The notes under the pieces: generated by a model
Told to the model about the DNA's origin: nothing
What the model saw: only the letters and a program-made list of their open reading frames with translations
The model's database searches: none
Program-made: the position numbers and the translations under genes
In this document: one piece after another, positions 1-6,528 of the stretch
Position numbering within the stretch: the stretch's first letter is position 1
Layout of the letters: the number at the start of each line of letters is the position of its first letter
Assembly: GCA_002724815.1 (NCBI GenBank)
Contig: PBPV01000098.1
Span: forward strand, 1 to 9,032
Origin: Methanobacteriota archaeon
Lineage (GTDB): Archaea; Thermoplasmatota; Poseidoniia; Poseidoniales; Thalassarchaeaceae
DNA: 9,032 bases
Reading direction: 5' to 3'

Positions 1-307
1 CGTTTCTGCAGCAGATGATGACACACTAATGCGCATCACCTGGCAGCACGCTGAGGACGACCTAAACTGGGCGTTCGTTGTAATGAAGTTGACCGTTGGC
101 GACAACACCTTCGACTGCTCCACTGGCGCAGATGAAGAGTGCAGTATCGCACAAGACGGTAGCGACGACGCACTTTGGGAGACAGGAGAATTCCTAACCC
201 TCTCAGAGAACGCTAACGCTATCGCAGACGGACCAACGGACATCGGCATGTACGTCACATACCGTGGCACTGCAGTTGCTGGTACCAGCTCTGTATCCAT
301 TGCTTGA
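1..307 (+). CDS. Pilin/archaellin-like secreted protein, C-terminal part (5' end outside window)
   Basis: The reading frame is already open at base 2 and ends in TGA at 305-307, so only about the last 101 residues are seen; the ATG at 29 is an internal methionine, not a convincing start. The piece is acidic, lysine-poor and rich in Asp, Thr, Ser and Gly, with alternating beta-type segments (NWAFVVMKLTVGDNTFDC, then MYVTYRGTAVAG near the end). This resembles the globular C-terminal domain of marine euryarchaeal pilins or archaellins as I remember them. The diagnostic class III signal peptide and N-terminal helix would lie upstream and cannot be checked. Two cysteines (C-x7-C, bases 116-142) could form a disulfide outside the cell. 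Bases 155-190 encode DGSDDALWETGE, which fits an EF-hand-like calcium loop. The strong terminator just downstream suits an abundant product. Identity as a pilin is inference; a generic surface protein is the alternative. Confidence 0.6.
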   Translation, partial: VSAADDDTLMRITWQHAEDDLNWAFVVMKLTVGDNTFDCSTGADEECSIAQDGSDDALWETGEFLTLSENANAIADGPTDIGMYVTYRGTAVAGTSSVSIA

Positions 308-354
308 AGCAAGTAATGGAACTTTGAGTTAACCAACCAAGATAACACACTTGT

Positions 355-394
355 CCCCCGAGGGCGCTTCGGTGCCCTCGGGGGGCTTTTTTTT
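355..394 (+). terminator. Strong hairpin plus T-tract terminator with UUCG tetraloop
   Basis: Bases 355-367 pair with 372-384 in an uninterrupted 13-bp stem (12 Watson-Crick pairs and one G-U) closed by a C(TTCG)G tetraloop at 367-372, an exceptionally stable loop. After one extra G and a C, eight consecutive T follow at 387-394. It lies 47 bases after the stop of the pilin-like gene, so it terminates plus-strand transcription. Read on the minus strand, the A-run precedes the hairpin and no T-run follows, so it is not obviously bidirectional. The convergent glycosyltransferase gene ends only four bases beyond the T-run. Confidence 0.85.
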
Positions 395-397
395 GTT

Positions 398-1585
398 TCA
401 ACGCGAGCCGCGATTTGTTTGGCTCGCTTCCCAACGATGCAGACTTTGTCCAAATTGAAGCATCATCATCCCTTGAACCAAGCGAATGTTCTGAGATAAG
501 AAGGACACAGCTGAGGTGCAGAATGGAATGCGCAATCCTGTGAACCCTATACCTAGACTGGCGAGAATCACTGCATCAATCAATAGCATCAATCGATCCA
601 AGAGCATTGGTTCGCCGCCAAACCAACCGATGAGCAAAACTGTACTCGCATGGGCAATTCCTGCCATAATACCGAGAACAACAAACCATGGTGAAATGGT
701 GTGCTGATAGCCATTCAATCCGAGGATGGTCCCCCATCGCCCATTTCTGAACCACTGTGAACGGTGCCTCCAGAAATGACGGGCCAAGCCTTGCCCCCTG
801 CGTACCGTTCTGTGATGCGATTCCTTGGAGTCGGTAATGGGAGATTCTGAGAAACGAATCGATTCGTCCGAAATCGCTCGAAGACCTTGATTGCGAATGA
901 GTACGGCCAATTGGGAATCGTCTGCATTGGAAGTGGCGACAATTTCTTCAATCGCATCTACGCGATAAGCTGCGATTGAGCCTTCGAAGATCGGAGTAGA
1001 ATCGGCCCTAGATTCCCCTGTTCGAAACCATCGGTACCACCCGCGATAGGCTGAGTCCTCGGTATGTTCACTTAGTGTTCCACAAACAGCCCCAATTGAG
1101 GGATCTTTCATCCAGCGACCTACTCGACGTAAGGCTCCATCTTCCAATGTGGCCTCTGCATCCGTCATGACAAAGACATCATCTGAATCCTTGAGTTCCT
1201 GAATCACTCGGTTGATTGCCGACGATTTGCCCAGACGTGCTGGCATTTGAATGACCTCAAGTCCTTGTTTTGTTCTTTGATTCCAATCGGTTGCAATAGA
1301 AACAGTTTCATCCGTGGAAGCGGAATCGATTAACACCAGTCTACGCTTTGTTGAGGGGTAACGCTGTGCAATGAGATTGTCTAGTTTCGACTCGATGACA
1401 TTGGCCTCATTCCACGTAGGAATGACAATGCAGAGAAAGGGAAGGTCGTCATCCTTGCAGGCGTCTGGAGAAGGAGAGGGAGTTCTCATCCATCGGCGAT
1501 TCAACAACCAATGTATCGCCAGAGGAAGTACCACTGCAAACGTCGCACCCGACTGAATTGCAAGGAAAAAGAGACGTTCAATCAT
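398..1585 (-). CDS. Membrane-bound family 2 glycosyltransferase
   Basis: A 395-residue GT-A enzyme expected to transfer a sugar from an activated donor to a membrane-bound acceptor on the cytoplasmic face. After one N-terminal membrane helix (about residues 3-28) comes the GT2 domain. It shows VIPTWNEANVIE (about 54-65), DSASTDET (87-94), RLGKSSAIN (117-125), the metal-site TDAE (141-144) in place of the usual DxD, NADD (220-223) as the likely catalytic-base region, and RRGQGLARHFW (262-272) near the acceptor/QxxRW position. Two or three more hydrophobic helices follow (about 297-323, 330-351 and near the end). This layout is common in polysaccharide synthases and dolichol/undecaprenyl-phosphate glycosyltransferases. 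I chose the ATG at 1585 because GGAG sits six bases upstream; an in-frame extension to 1630 lacks family features. It is divergent from the GT4/GT-B/flippase operon and probably works in the same glycan pathway. Acceptor and donor are unknown. Confidence 0.85.
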   Translation of the reverse strand: MIERLFFLAIQSGATFAVVLPLAIHWLLNRRWMRTPSPSPDACKDDDLPFLCIVIPTWNEANVIESKLDNLIAQRYPSTKRRLVLIDSASTDETVSIATDWNQRTKQGLEVIQMPARLGKSSAINRVIQELKDSDDVFVMTDAEATLEDGALRRVGRWMKDPSIGAVCGTLSEHTEDSAYRGWYRWFRTGESRADSTPIFEGSIAAYRVDAIEEIVATSNADDSQLAVLIRNQGLRAISDESIRFSESPITDSKESHHRTVRRGQGLARHFWRHRSQWFRNGRWGTILGLNGYQHTISPWFVVLGIMAGIAHASTVLLIGWFGGEPMLLDRLMLLIDAVILASLGIGFTGLRIPFCTSAVSFLSQNIRLVQGMMMLQFGQSLHRWEASQTNRGSR

Positions 1586-1697
1586 CGGCTTCTCCAGAAT
1601 GGGCCCAGAACGCCACAACGATAAGCACACCGTCCCGAACAGGGGTTGACGAGGGCTTCATTGGAGTGATGTGGCCTCAGCCGAACGAGGGGGTAAG
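1586..1697. promoter_or_regulatory. Divergent intergenic region between the glycosyltransferase genes
   Basis: These 112 bases separate two head-to-head glycan genes and must hold the promoters for at least one of them. On the minus strand a TATA-like TGCTTATCG (1627 to 1619) would place transcription start about ten bases before the ATG at 1585, leaving room for the GGAG ribosome site. On the plus strand I see no convincing TATA box, only the GAGGGGG ribosome site at 1687-1693. Promoter positions are therefore tentative. Confidence 0.3.
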
Positions 1698-2663
1698 ATG
1701 CGGACTGTGCTTCATGTGGGACCCTCTCAATCCCGAGGAGGGATGGGGGCGGTGATTCAACTCCTCGTCGCAACCCCTCCCGATGGATGGACTGCTGAAG
1801 ATTTGGCAAGTCACTCGGATGGCGGAACCATTGACGTACTCAAAGCATGGTGGAGGGTTCGTAAGACACTCAAATCGCGATTGGAGCGGGGAGGTGTCGA
1901 TGTTGTTCATGTTCATACGGCTACACGATGGTCCTGGAGACGAAAAGTCGGGTTAATCAAAATCGTACAGCGATTCAATGTTCCCGTGGTTCTTTCGATC
2001 CACTCTGGTGACTTTGATCGTCATTGCAAGGAGCGGGGGCCCGAGGTTCACCGCATTTGCTCATCAGTACACACTGTTGTATTGACACAACGATGGCAGG
2101 AGAAACTCTCGCCTTGGTTGGGCGATTGCAGTGTGATTCCAAATCCTGTTCCCGAAGTCTCCCTCTCGTCTAACCGGGATCGCAACATGTTCCTGTTGAT
2201 GGGTCGTTCAAATCCGATGAAGGGTCAAGACGTTGCAATCGAAGCCACCCGAATTCTGAGAGCAAAGGGCCACGATGTGACATTGCATCTGGGGGGAGTT
2301 GAGTTTTCAGAGCCAGGTATTGTAGGCCACGGATGGGTGAGTGGTGAGGCAAAGGAACACTTGATGTCCACCTGTGGAACATTGCTCTCCCCCTCAACAT
2401 GGGAGGGATTGTCCATGTCTGTGATTGAATCCATGGCACGGGGGATGCCCGTGTTGACTTCACCCGCAAGTGAGGGCGTATTTGAGCAATCTGGAATGAT
2501 TGTTGAGTTGGATGCGCTGGCATTTTCTGAAGCGATGCTGACAGTGATGGAGGAAAAGACATGGCAAAAAATGGCAGATGCAGGCCCGATTGAGGCTGAA
2601 CCGTATCATCTTGCCAATGTGATTCCTCGTTGGGGTGAAGTGTATGAGGAGGTGATTCAGTGA
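1698..2663 (+). CDS. GT4-type (GT-B fold) glycosyltransferase
   Basis: A soluble 321-residue retaining glycosyltransferase of the family 4 type, expected to add a sugar to a lipid-linked glycan in the cytoplasm. The N-terminal Rossmann half carries the glycine-rich acceptor loop SRGGMG (12-17), VDVVHVHTA (67-75) and SIHSGD (100-105). The C-terminal half carries GRSNPMKGQD (169-178), with the Arg and Lys that normally hold the donor phosphates, then a complete E-x7-E motif (E236 and E244, in WEGLSMSVIESMARGMPV). It is slightly short for GT4 enzymes (usually 350-400). I chose the ATG at 1698 because GAGG at 1687-1690 has the seven-base spacing also seen before the next gene, and the homology begins at RTVLHVG. 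A GTG at 1671 would add nine residues without family similarity. It is the first gene of a three-gene operon, overlapping the next by four bases. Sugar and acceptor cannot be read from the sequence. Confidence 0.88.
   Translation: MRTVLHVGPSQSRGGMGAVIQLLVATPPDGWTAEDLASHSDGGTIDVLKAWWRVRKTLKSRLERGGVDVVHVHTATRWSWRRKVGLIKIVQRFNVPVVLSIHSGDFDRHCKERGPEVHRICSSVHTVVLTQRWQEKLSPWLGDCSVIPNPVPEVSLSSNRDRNMFLLMGRSNPMKGQDVAIEATRILRAKGHDVTLHLGGVEFSEPGIVGHGWVSGEAKEHLMSTCGTLLSPSTWEGLSMSVIESMARGMPVLTSPASEGVFEQSGMIVELDALAFSEAMLTVMEEKTWQKMADAGPIEAEPYHLANVIPRWGEVYEEVIQ
2648..2655 (+). promoter_or_regulatory. Consensus ribosome binding site setting the GTG start at 2660
   Basis: GGAGGTGA, a full match to the 16S rRNA 3' end consensus, lies inside the last codons of the preceding gene, four bases before the GTG at 2660. 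The same core recurs as GAGGTGA at 3647-3653 before the TTG at 3658, and as GGTGA at 7313-7317 before the ATG at 7322. This constant spacing supports the non-ATG starts chosen in this operon and the thioredoxin start. Confidence 0.75.
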
Positions 2664-3661
2664 AACTCCTGTGGATTACACATCGACGTCGAGATGAATT
2701 GTCGTCAAAATCTCGAAGTGGCATTTCAAAGGCGCTCAAGACTCGTGGATGGGAAATTCAATTCATGAGTCCTGATGGTGATTTTCGAGTTGAGCGATCT
2801 GCAATGATCGGGCGAGGGCACCGTAGTTTCACCCACAGCGTTTCATCCAGTCTTTCAAGCATGGCACTTGATTTATTCAGTGTGGCCATTGTTGAATGGA
2901 CCGCTGTAGAAGGGTCGGCGGTGGCCTTGAAGAAAGCCGGTTTGCCATGGATCATCATGGATCGAAGCCCTCCTGTAAGTGTAGGAATTGCCGGATGGAT
3001 ACAAAGAAAACAGTACAAACGAGCATGGGATATCGCCCGAAAAAACAGTGCAGGTCGTGCGGTAAAAAGCGCATACATGGCTGCTTCTCAGGATTGGAGC
3101 TTGTCTAACGCAATTGTCCCAGCAGGCGTGGATTGTTCAGCATTTCAGACGGCTACCATGAACGAAGATGCCCTCGTTGTTTGTCATGGTTCACTGGATC
3201 GCTCTCGAGAACTACATCGATTGGCTTCGATGGGATTGAATCTGTTGCTTTTTGGAGAGGGCAATGATTTCCAACGGTTGTCAAGATTGACACGAGTGGA
3301 ATCTTCGGGGAATGTGGAAACTCGTTTGGCCAGTGCGGATATCGGTGTCTTGCATTTGCCAAATCGTGATGTTTGGCGGCATGCTTCCCCGCTGAAGGTT
3401 GCTGAATTCGCTGCCGCGGGGCTACCGGTGGTGGCTTCTGAAGTCAGTGGCTTGGAACCTTATCGCGATGCTGAATGGTTGACATTGATTCCGCTTGGCG
3501 ATGATGAAGCCTGCAAAGTAGCCCTTGTCGATTTGTGTGGTTTATCGCGTGAAGAGCGATTGAGGTTGGGTGCATTGGCTCAAGAAGATGCCAAGAATCG
3601 TATGAGTTGGGAGCATTGTACTGCATCTCTACATGAGATGTTAATCGAGGTGAAGCGTTGA
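2660..3661 (+). CDS. GT-B fold glycosyltransferase (GT1/GT4-like)
   Basis: A 333-residue cytoplasmic glycosyltransferase. The C-terminal donor domain is the recognisable part: VPAGVD (153-158), HGSLDRSREL (176-185), LLLFGEG (195-201), SADIGVLHLPN (225-235) and ASPLKVAEFAAAGLPVVAS (242-260), the SPLKxxEfxaxGxPVv signature of GT-B enzymes. The first Glu of the classical E-x7-E pair is replaced by His241; the second is Glu249. The N-terminal half is more divergent, with SPPVSVGIAGWIQRKQYKRAWDIA at about 103-126 containing the basic stretch that often sits near the membrane or acceptor. Translation starts at GTG 2660, overlapping the upstream stop by four bases (GTGA) with a perfect GGAGGTGA site, so it is probably translationally coupled. 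It also overlaps the flippase gene. It probably adds a further residue to the same glycan as its neighbour. Specificity is unknown. Confidence 0.8.
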   Translation: MKLLWITHRRRDELSSKSRSGISKALKTRGWEIQFMSPDGDFRVERSAMIGRGHRSFTHSVSSSLSSMALDLFSVAIVEWTAVEGSAVALKKAGLPWIIMDRSPPVSVGIAGWIQRKQYKRAWDIARKNSAGRAVKSAYMAASQDWSLSNAIVPAGVDCSAFQTATMNEDALVVCHGSLDRSRELHRLASMGLNLLLFGEGNDFQRLSRLTRVESSGNVETRLASADIGVLHLPNRDVWRHASPLKVAEFAAAGLPVVASEVSGLEPYRDAEWLTLIPLGDDEACKVALVDLCGLSREERLRLGALAQEDAKNRMSWEHCTASLHEMLIEVKR

Positions 3662-4938
3662 CTCGACGGGTTCGACTTGAACGTGACACACTATGGTTGT
3701 CGGCTGCAGATATGGCGGCGCTGTTGGTTGGACTCGCGGTTCATGTTGTCTTGACGCGCGCGTTCACTGAGGGCGATTATGGGCGTTGGGTTCTTCTTCT
3801 AGATTTGTTCTATGTGACGGCAACCATTGTCGATCTTGGATTGCCCACCCTCATTGGTCGAGATGGTGAACGATTGGGTTCAGGGGCCGACGATTTGGTA
3901 CACCGTTGCATCCGAATTCAGGTTCGCTTTGCTCTACCGATTATTGTCATCGGTGGATTGCTTGGATGGTTGTGGGTGGGCGATTCAACCGCCTGGTTGA
4001 TCGCATCGATTATTCTTGCACTCTCAGCCTGTGTTCAAATTCTGACCTATGCTCATCGAGCAGCCTTGCGGGCATTGGGAGAATCAAGGCAAGAAGCACT
4101 GGTTCGATTTGTTGACCGTGGCGCAACTGCGATTGGAATTGTAGTCGCTGCTGCTCAGTTTGGTGCACACCCAATTGCCTTGGCCATGGCCACATTTTTG
4201 GGACCATTGGGTGCGATGTTCATCGCCATTCGACTGGGTGAGAAGCGGTTATCGAATATTGAGTCCGGGGAAGAGCTTGAGACATCAACTGCGAATGGTC
4301 GGGCTCTGATTCATTTGGGTTTGCCTTTCTTGTTGGCTTCGATTGCACTGGTTGCAAATGTCCGTGTTGAGAAGTTGATGCTCGGTACTCTGTCTACCAC
4401 CGTCTCCGTTGAAATCTTTCAAATTGCATGGCTCGCATTCATTGCCGGTTATGCTCCCATTTTGTCCATTCGAGCTGTCATGTTGTCTTGGTTTGGTGAA
4501 GTTCGCAACCAACGCGACAAGTTGTGGCATCGAGCAAAACGCGCAGCGATTTTGATTGCAGTGCTATCGATTCCGGGATTCTTCCTCGGTGGTTGGATCG
4601 GGATGGAAGCATTGGAGATTGTATTCCCCGATTATGCTGAGCAAGCGGTAGTGGTTTTTTCATGGCTGTTGTTTGCATGGGCCCTCTCCCTATTGGCAAG
4701 TGTCCCCCTGACCCTAGTTCAGGTCAGTGAGCGACCGCTACGATTTGCGGCTCTTCTTTGGGCCGGTATTATCGCAGATTTGATTGCTTGCTGGATCTTG
4801 ATCCCGGATTCTGTATTCCCAGCAGAAAGTGCTGCCATTGCCGCAATCATCGGTGCGGCAGTGGTTCTAATCGCTGCATCAGCAGAAGCATGGCGTCTTC
4901 ATTCAAGTTCGACTTCCTCGCCTGTGGTCGAACCATAA
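3658..4938 (+). CDS. Wzx-type oligosaccharide flippase (MOP/polysaccharide biosynthesis family)
   Basis: A 426-residue integral membrane protein with about 12 hydrophobic helices spread over its length. The N-terminal stretch (residues about 11-70) has the typical look of the family: DTLWLSAADMAALLVGLAVH, then VLTRAFTEGDYGRWVLLLD and DLGLPTLIGRD, matching the Rfx/Wzx pattern of a first helix followed by a 'f(s/t)..(e/d)yG.w' loop and an 'dlGl...l.R' motif. Such proteins flip lipid-linked oligosaccharides from the cytoplasmic to the outer face of the membrane. Its place as last gene behind two glycosyltransferases fits this role. The start is TTG at 3658, overlapping the previous stop as TTGA, with GAGGTGA at 3647-3653 as ribosome site. 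The C-terminus is a short Ser/Thr-rich tail after the last helix. The last 40 bases overlap the end of the convergent transporter gene. Family assignment is firm; substrate is inference. Confidence 0.85.
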   Translation: MTRRVRLERDTLWLSAADMAALLVGLAVHVVLTRAFTEGDYGRWVLLLDLFYVTATIVDLGLPTLIGRDGERLGSGADDLVHRCIRIQVRFALPIIVIGGLLGWLWVGDSTAWLIASIILALSACVQILTYAHRAALRALGESRQEALVRFVDRGATAIGIVVAAAQFGAHPIALAMATFLGPLGAMFIAIRLGEKRLSNIESGEELETSTANGRALIHLGLPFLLASIALVANVRVEKLMLGTLSTTVSVEIFQIAWLAFIAGYAPILSIRAVMLSWFGEVRNQRDKLWHRAKRAAILIAVLSIPGFFLGGWIGMEALEIVFPDYAEQAVVVFSWLLFAWALSLLASVPLTLVQVSERPLRFAALLWAGIIADLIACWILIPDSVFPAESAAIAAIIGAAVVLIAASAEAWRLHSSSTSSPVVEP

Positions 4939-5822
4939 ATGGTCACGGAAGCAATGGCTACTAGCACCAAGAACATGCCAAGCAATTGGTTGCTGGAGTG
5001 TCCGTCCTGATTGAGAATCAAGAATCCCCACAACAGTGTCAATACCGGTTGAAGCAAAATCGCGAATGAGGTATGCGCAGCGGGCAATCTTGGCAATGCA
5101 TAGGCGACTGCCAACCATCCACCAACTTGCGAAAGGACTGCAAGAAGAATCAACCAACCATGTCCAGGCCAAGTCAGTTGGAAATCGATGGGTTCGACCG
5201 ATAATGAACTGAGAGGTAGAATACCAAGTACGAGCATGCCCAATGCTGCACCCGCAGTTGCATCGAATTGAACAGAAGAAACGGGAGCCAATCCCCTGTT
5301 GCAAGAACGAAATGTAATCAAAAATGCAGAATAGAACACCGCTGTAAAAATCCCGAACAATACACCCTTCATCGGGTCCTCCCCGTAAGGTTCGGCATCA
5401 GCAATGCCGGAGATTAACACCAGCCCCAGCATGACCACTGGGAGAGATAACAAGATGGCTGGATTGGGTCGTTCACCGAAGAGCTTCCACGAAACCAAAG
5501 TCACCAAGATGACCTGAGAATTTCCAATGAGAGTCGCGATGCCGATGCCGATAAAATTCATCGAAATGTGGTATGAAAGCATGTCGGGAGCGAGAATCAA
5601 TCCTGCACCAAATGCCATCCATCGTGCTTGTGAAGAGCGGGTATCTGATTTGCGAATCCGAAAAGCAAGAAGGCCCAAAATCGGCAAGGCGTATAGCATC
5701 CGAAAGAATGCACCCGTCGAAGGATTCGTATTCGAATAGACATAGAACACCGGAGAGAATGAGATCACGGCTGCTCCTACCAACGCGATGAGCATGGCGC
5801 GACGGTCTACACCGACCGTCAT
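4899..5822 (-). CDS. EamA/DMT-family transporter (ten-helix permease)
   Basis: A 307-residue membrane protein built of two EamA repeats of about five helices each. Repeat one contains SFSPVFYVYSNTNPSTGAFFRM near residue 25 (charged and polar residues after helix 1), and GNSQVILVTLVSWKLFGERPN at about 99-119, the typical helix-4/5 'lfGErp' turn. Repeat two contains YALPRLPAAHTSFAILLQPVLTLLWGF at about 235-265. Drug/metabolite transporter members move amino acids, nucleotides, sugars or other small metabolites; the substrate cannot be deduced. I prefer ATG 5822 over GTG 5831 because GGTGA at 5832-5828 is five bases before it, matching the spacing seen elsewhere; the GTG would fall inside that site. 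It is the last gene of the rpe-bolA-grx operon, starting nine bases after the glutaredoxin stop. Its 3' end overlaps the convergent flippase gene by 40 bases, encoding an acidic tail (GEEVELE). Confidence 0.85.
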   Translation of the reverse strand: MTVGVDRRAMLIALVGAAVISFSPVFYVYSNTNPSTGAFFRMLYALPILGLLAFRIRKSDTRSSQARWMAFGAGLILAPDMLSYHISMNFIGIGIATLIGNSQVILVTLVSWKLFGERPNPAILLSLPVVMLGLVLISGIADAEPYGEDPMKGVLFGIFTAVFYSAFLITFRSCNRGLAPVSSVQFDATAGAALGMLVLGILPLSSLSVEPIDFQLTWPGHGWLILLAVLSQVGGWLAVAYALPRLPAAHTSFAILLQPVLTLLWGFLILNQDGHSSNQLLGMFLVLVAIASVTIYGSTTGEEVELE

Positions 5823-5831
5823 CGGCCTCAC

Positions 5832-6161
5832 CTATTCTGAATCGCCTTCCGCGAGCATCTCTGCGAGTTCGCCAGATTCGTACATCTCAAGGGCGATATC
5901 GGAGCCCCCGATGAGTTCGCCATGAACGTAGACTTGAGGCATGGTCGGGAAATCTGCCCACTCACACACGTTTGGGATGGCGCGGGGGTCACTGAGAACG
6001 TTCACACTGACAAACGGCTCATTCATGGCTTTCAATACCTGAGCTGCGCGATTGGAAAAACCACATTGTGGCATTTCTGGAGTCCCTTTCATGAACAGGA
6101 CCAGCCGATTTTCATTTACGATTTCTGCAATTTCTTCAGGTGTCCAATTGAACTCACTCAT
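5832..6161 (-). CDS. grxD: Monothiol (CGFS) glutaredoxin, Grx4/GrxD type
   Basis: A 109-residue single-domain monothiol glutaredoxin. It shows the family pattern LVLFMKGTPEMPQCGFSNRA (20-39) with Lys25 and the CGFS active site (33-36), then the glutathione-binding FPTMPQVYVHGELIGGSDI (71-89) including TMPQ with its cis-proline and GGSD. The usual WPT is FPT here. Length is ordinary for GrxD. CGFS glutaredoxins do little disulfide reduction; as homodimers or BolA heterodimers they bind a [2Fe-2S] cluster through the CGFS cysteine and glutathione, and serve in cluster delivery and iron sensing. The adjacent upstream gene is BolA, its known partner, so the pair most likely acts as a complex. The ATG has GGAGG at 6173-6169, seven bases upstream and inside the end of bolA; the bolA stop is two bases before this start, implying coupled translation. 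In a glutathione-free archaeon another thiol would have to supply the cluster ligand. Confidence 0.95.
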   Translation of the reverse strand: MSEFNWTPEEIAEIVNENRLVLFMKGTPEMPQCGFSNRAAQVLKAMNEPFVSVNVLSDPRAIPNVCEWADFPTMPQVYVHGELIGGSDIALEMYESGELAEMLAEGDSE

Positions 6162-6163
6162 GT

Positions 6164-6493
6164 TTATTCCTCCTTGGGTCGAATGTTGATGCCGACAAAC
6201 TCAGCGTCGCTTCTTCGATTGGGATGGGGATGGAACACTTCACCATCGTCTTTAGTGGCTTGTTCCGGGGTTAAGCACTTGAGGTCAAGCGCGTGAACTT
6301 CTGAAGGAATGTAAGGTTTGAAGTGGCTGAGAAGGATTCGTTGTCGAGGTAAGGGTCGCATGCCCTCGAAGGTTGGACTGACCACACGCACGTGGAAATG
6401 GTCGCGGCCTCCTGTCAAATCAACAACGGTGACCTCAATGGCATCTGGAACGGCCTTTCGAACCTCGTCCTCCATCCACTCAACGGTTGGCAT
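6164..6493 (-). CDS. bolA: BolA-family protein with C-terminal extension
   Basis: A 109-residue BolA protein. The class II KH-like fold occupies residues about 3-78: VEWMEDEVRKAVPDAIEVTV, then GGRDHFHVRVVSPTFEGM (28-45), RQRILLSHFKPYI and EVHALDLKCLTPEQA (65-79). The His of the VHAL motif (H67) is the residue that in BolA-glutaredoxin complexes is known to ligate the [2Fe-2S] cluster. The usual RHR of the family reads RQR here. About 30 residues beyond the domain (EVFHPHPNRRSD, then EFVGINIRP) are extra. I chose ATG 6493 because GGGAG at 6502-6498 is four bases upstream and the domain begins there; a TTG at 6532 overlapping the rpe stop would add 13 unlike residues. It sits 35 bases after rpe and two bases before the CGFS glutaredoxin. 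The pairing suggests iron-sulfur cluster transfer or iron sensing; a direct regulatory role is less likely. Confidence 0.9.
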   Translation of the reverse strand: MPTVEWMEDEVRKAVPDAIEVTVVDLTGGRDHFHVRVVSPTFEGMRPLPRQRILLSHFKPYIPSEVHALDLKCLTPEQATKDDGEVFHPHPNRRSDAEFVGINIRPKEE

Positions 6494-6528
6494 GTTACTC
6501 CCTTCCAGTGATGCTTCTTGAACCCTTT

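Noticed and set aside
1671..1697. GTG at 1671 as start of the GT4 gene
   Set aside because: The GGAGTGA site before it leaves almost no spacer and the nine added residues match nothing; ATG 1698 has a better placed GAGG.
2170..2739. Long minus-strand open frame opposite the GT4 gene
   Set aside because: The protein is Pro/Ser/His-rich without recognisable motifs and mirrors a well-supported gene; treated as a shadow.
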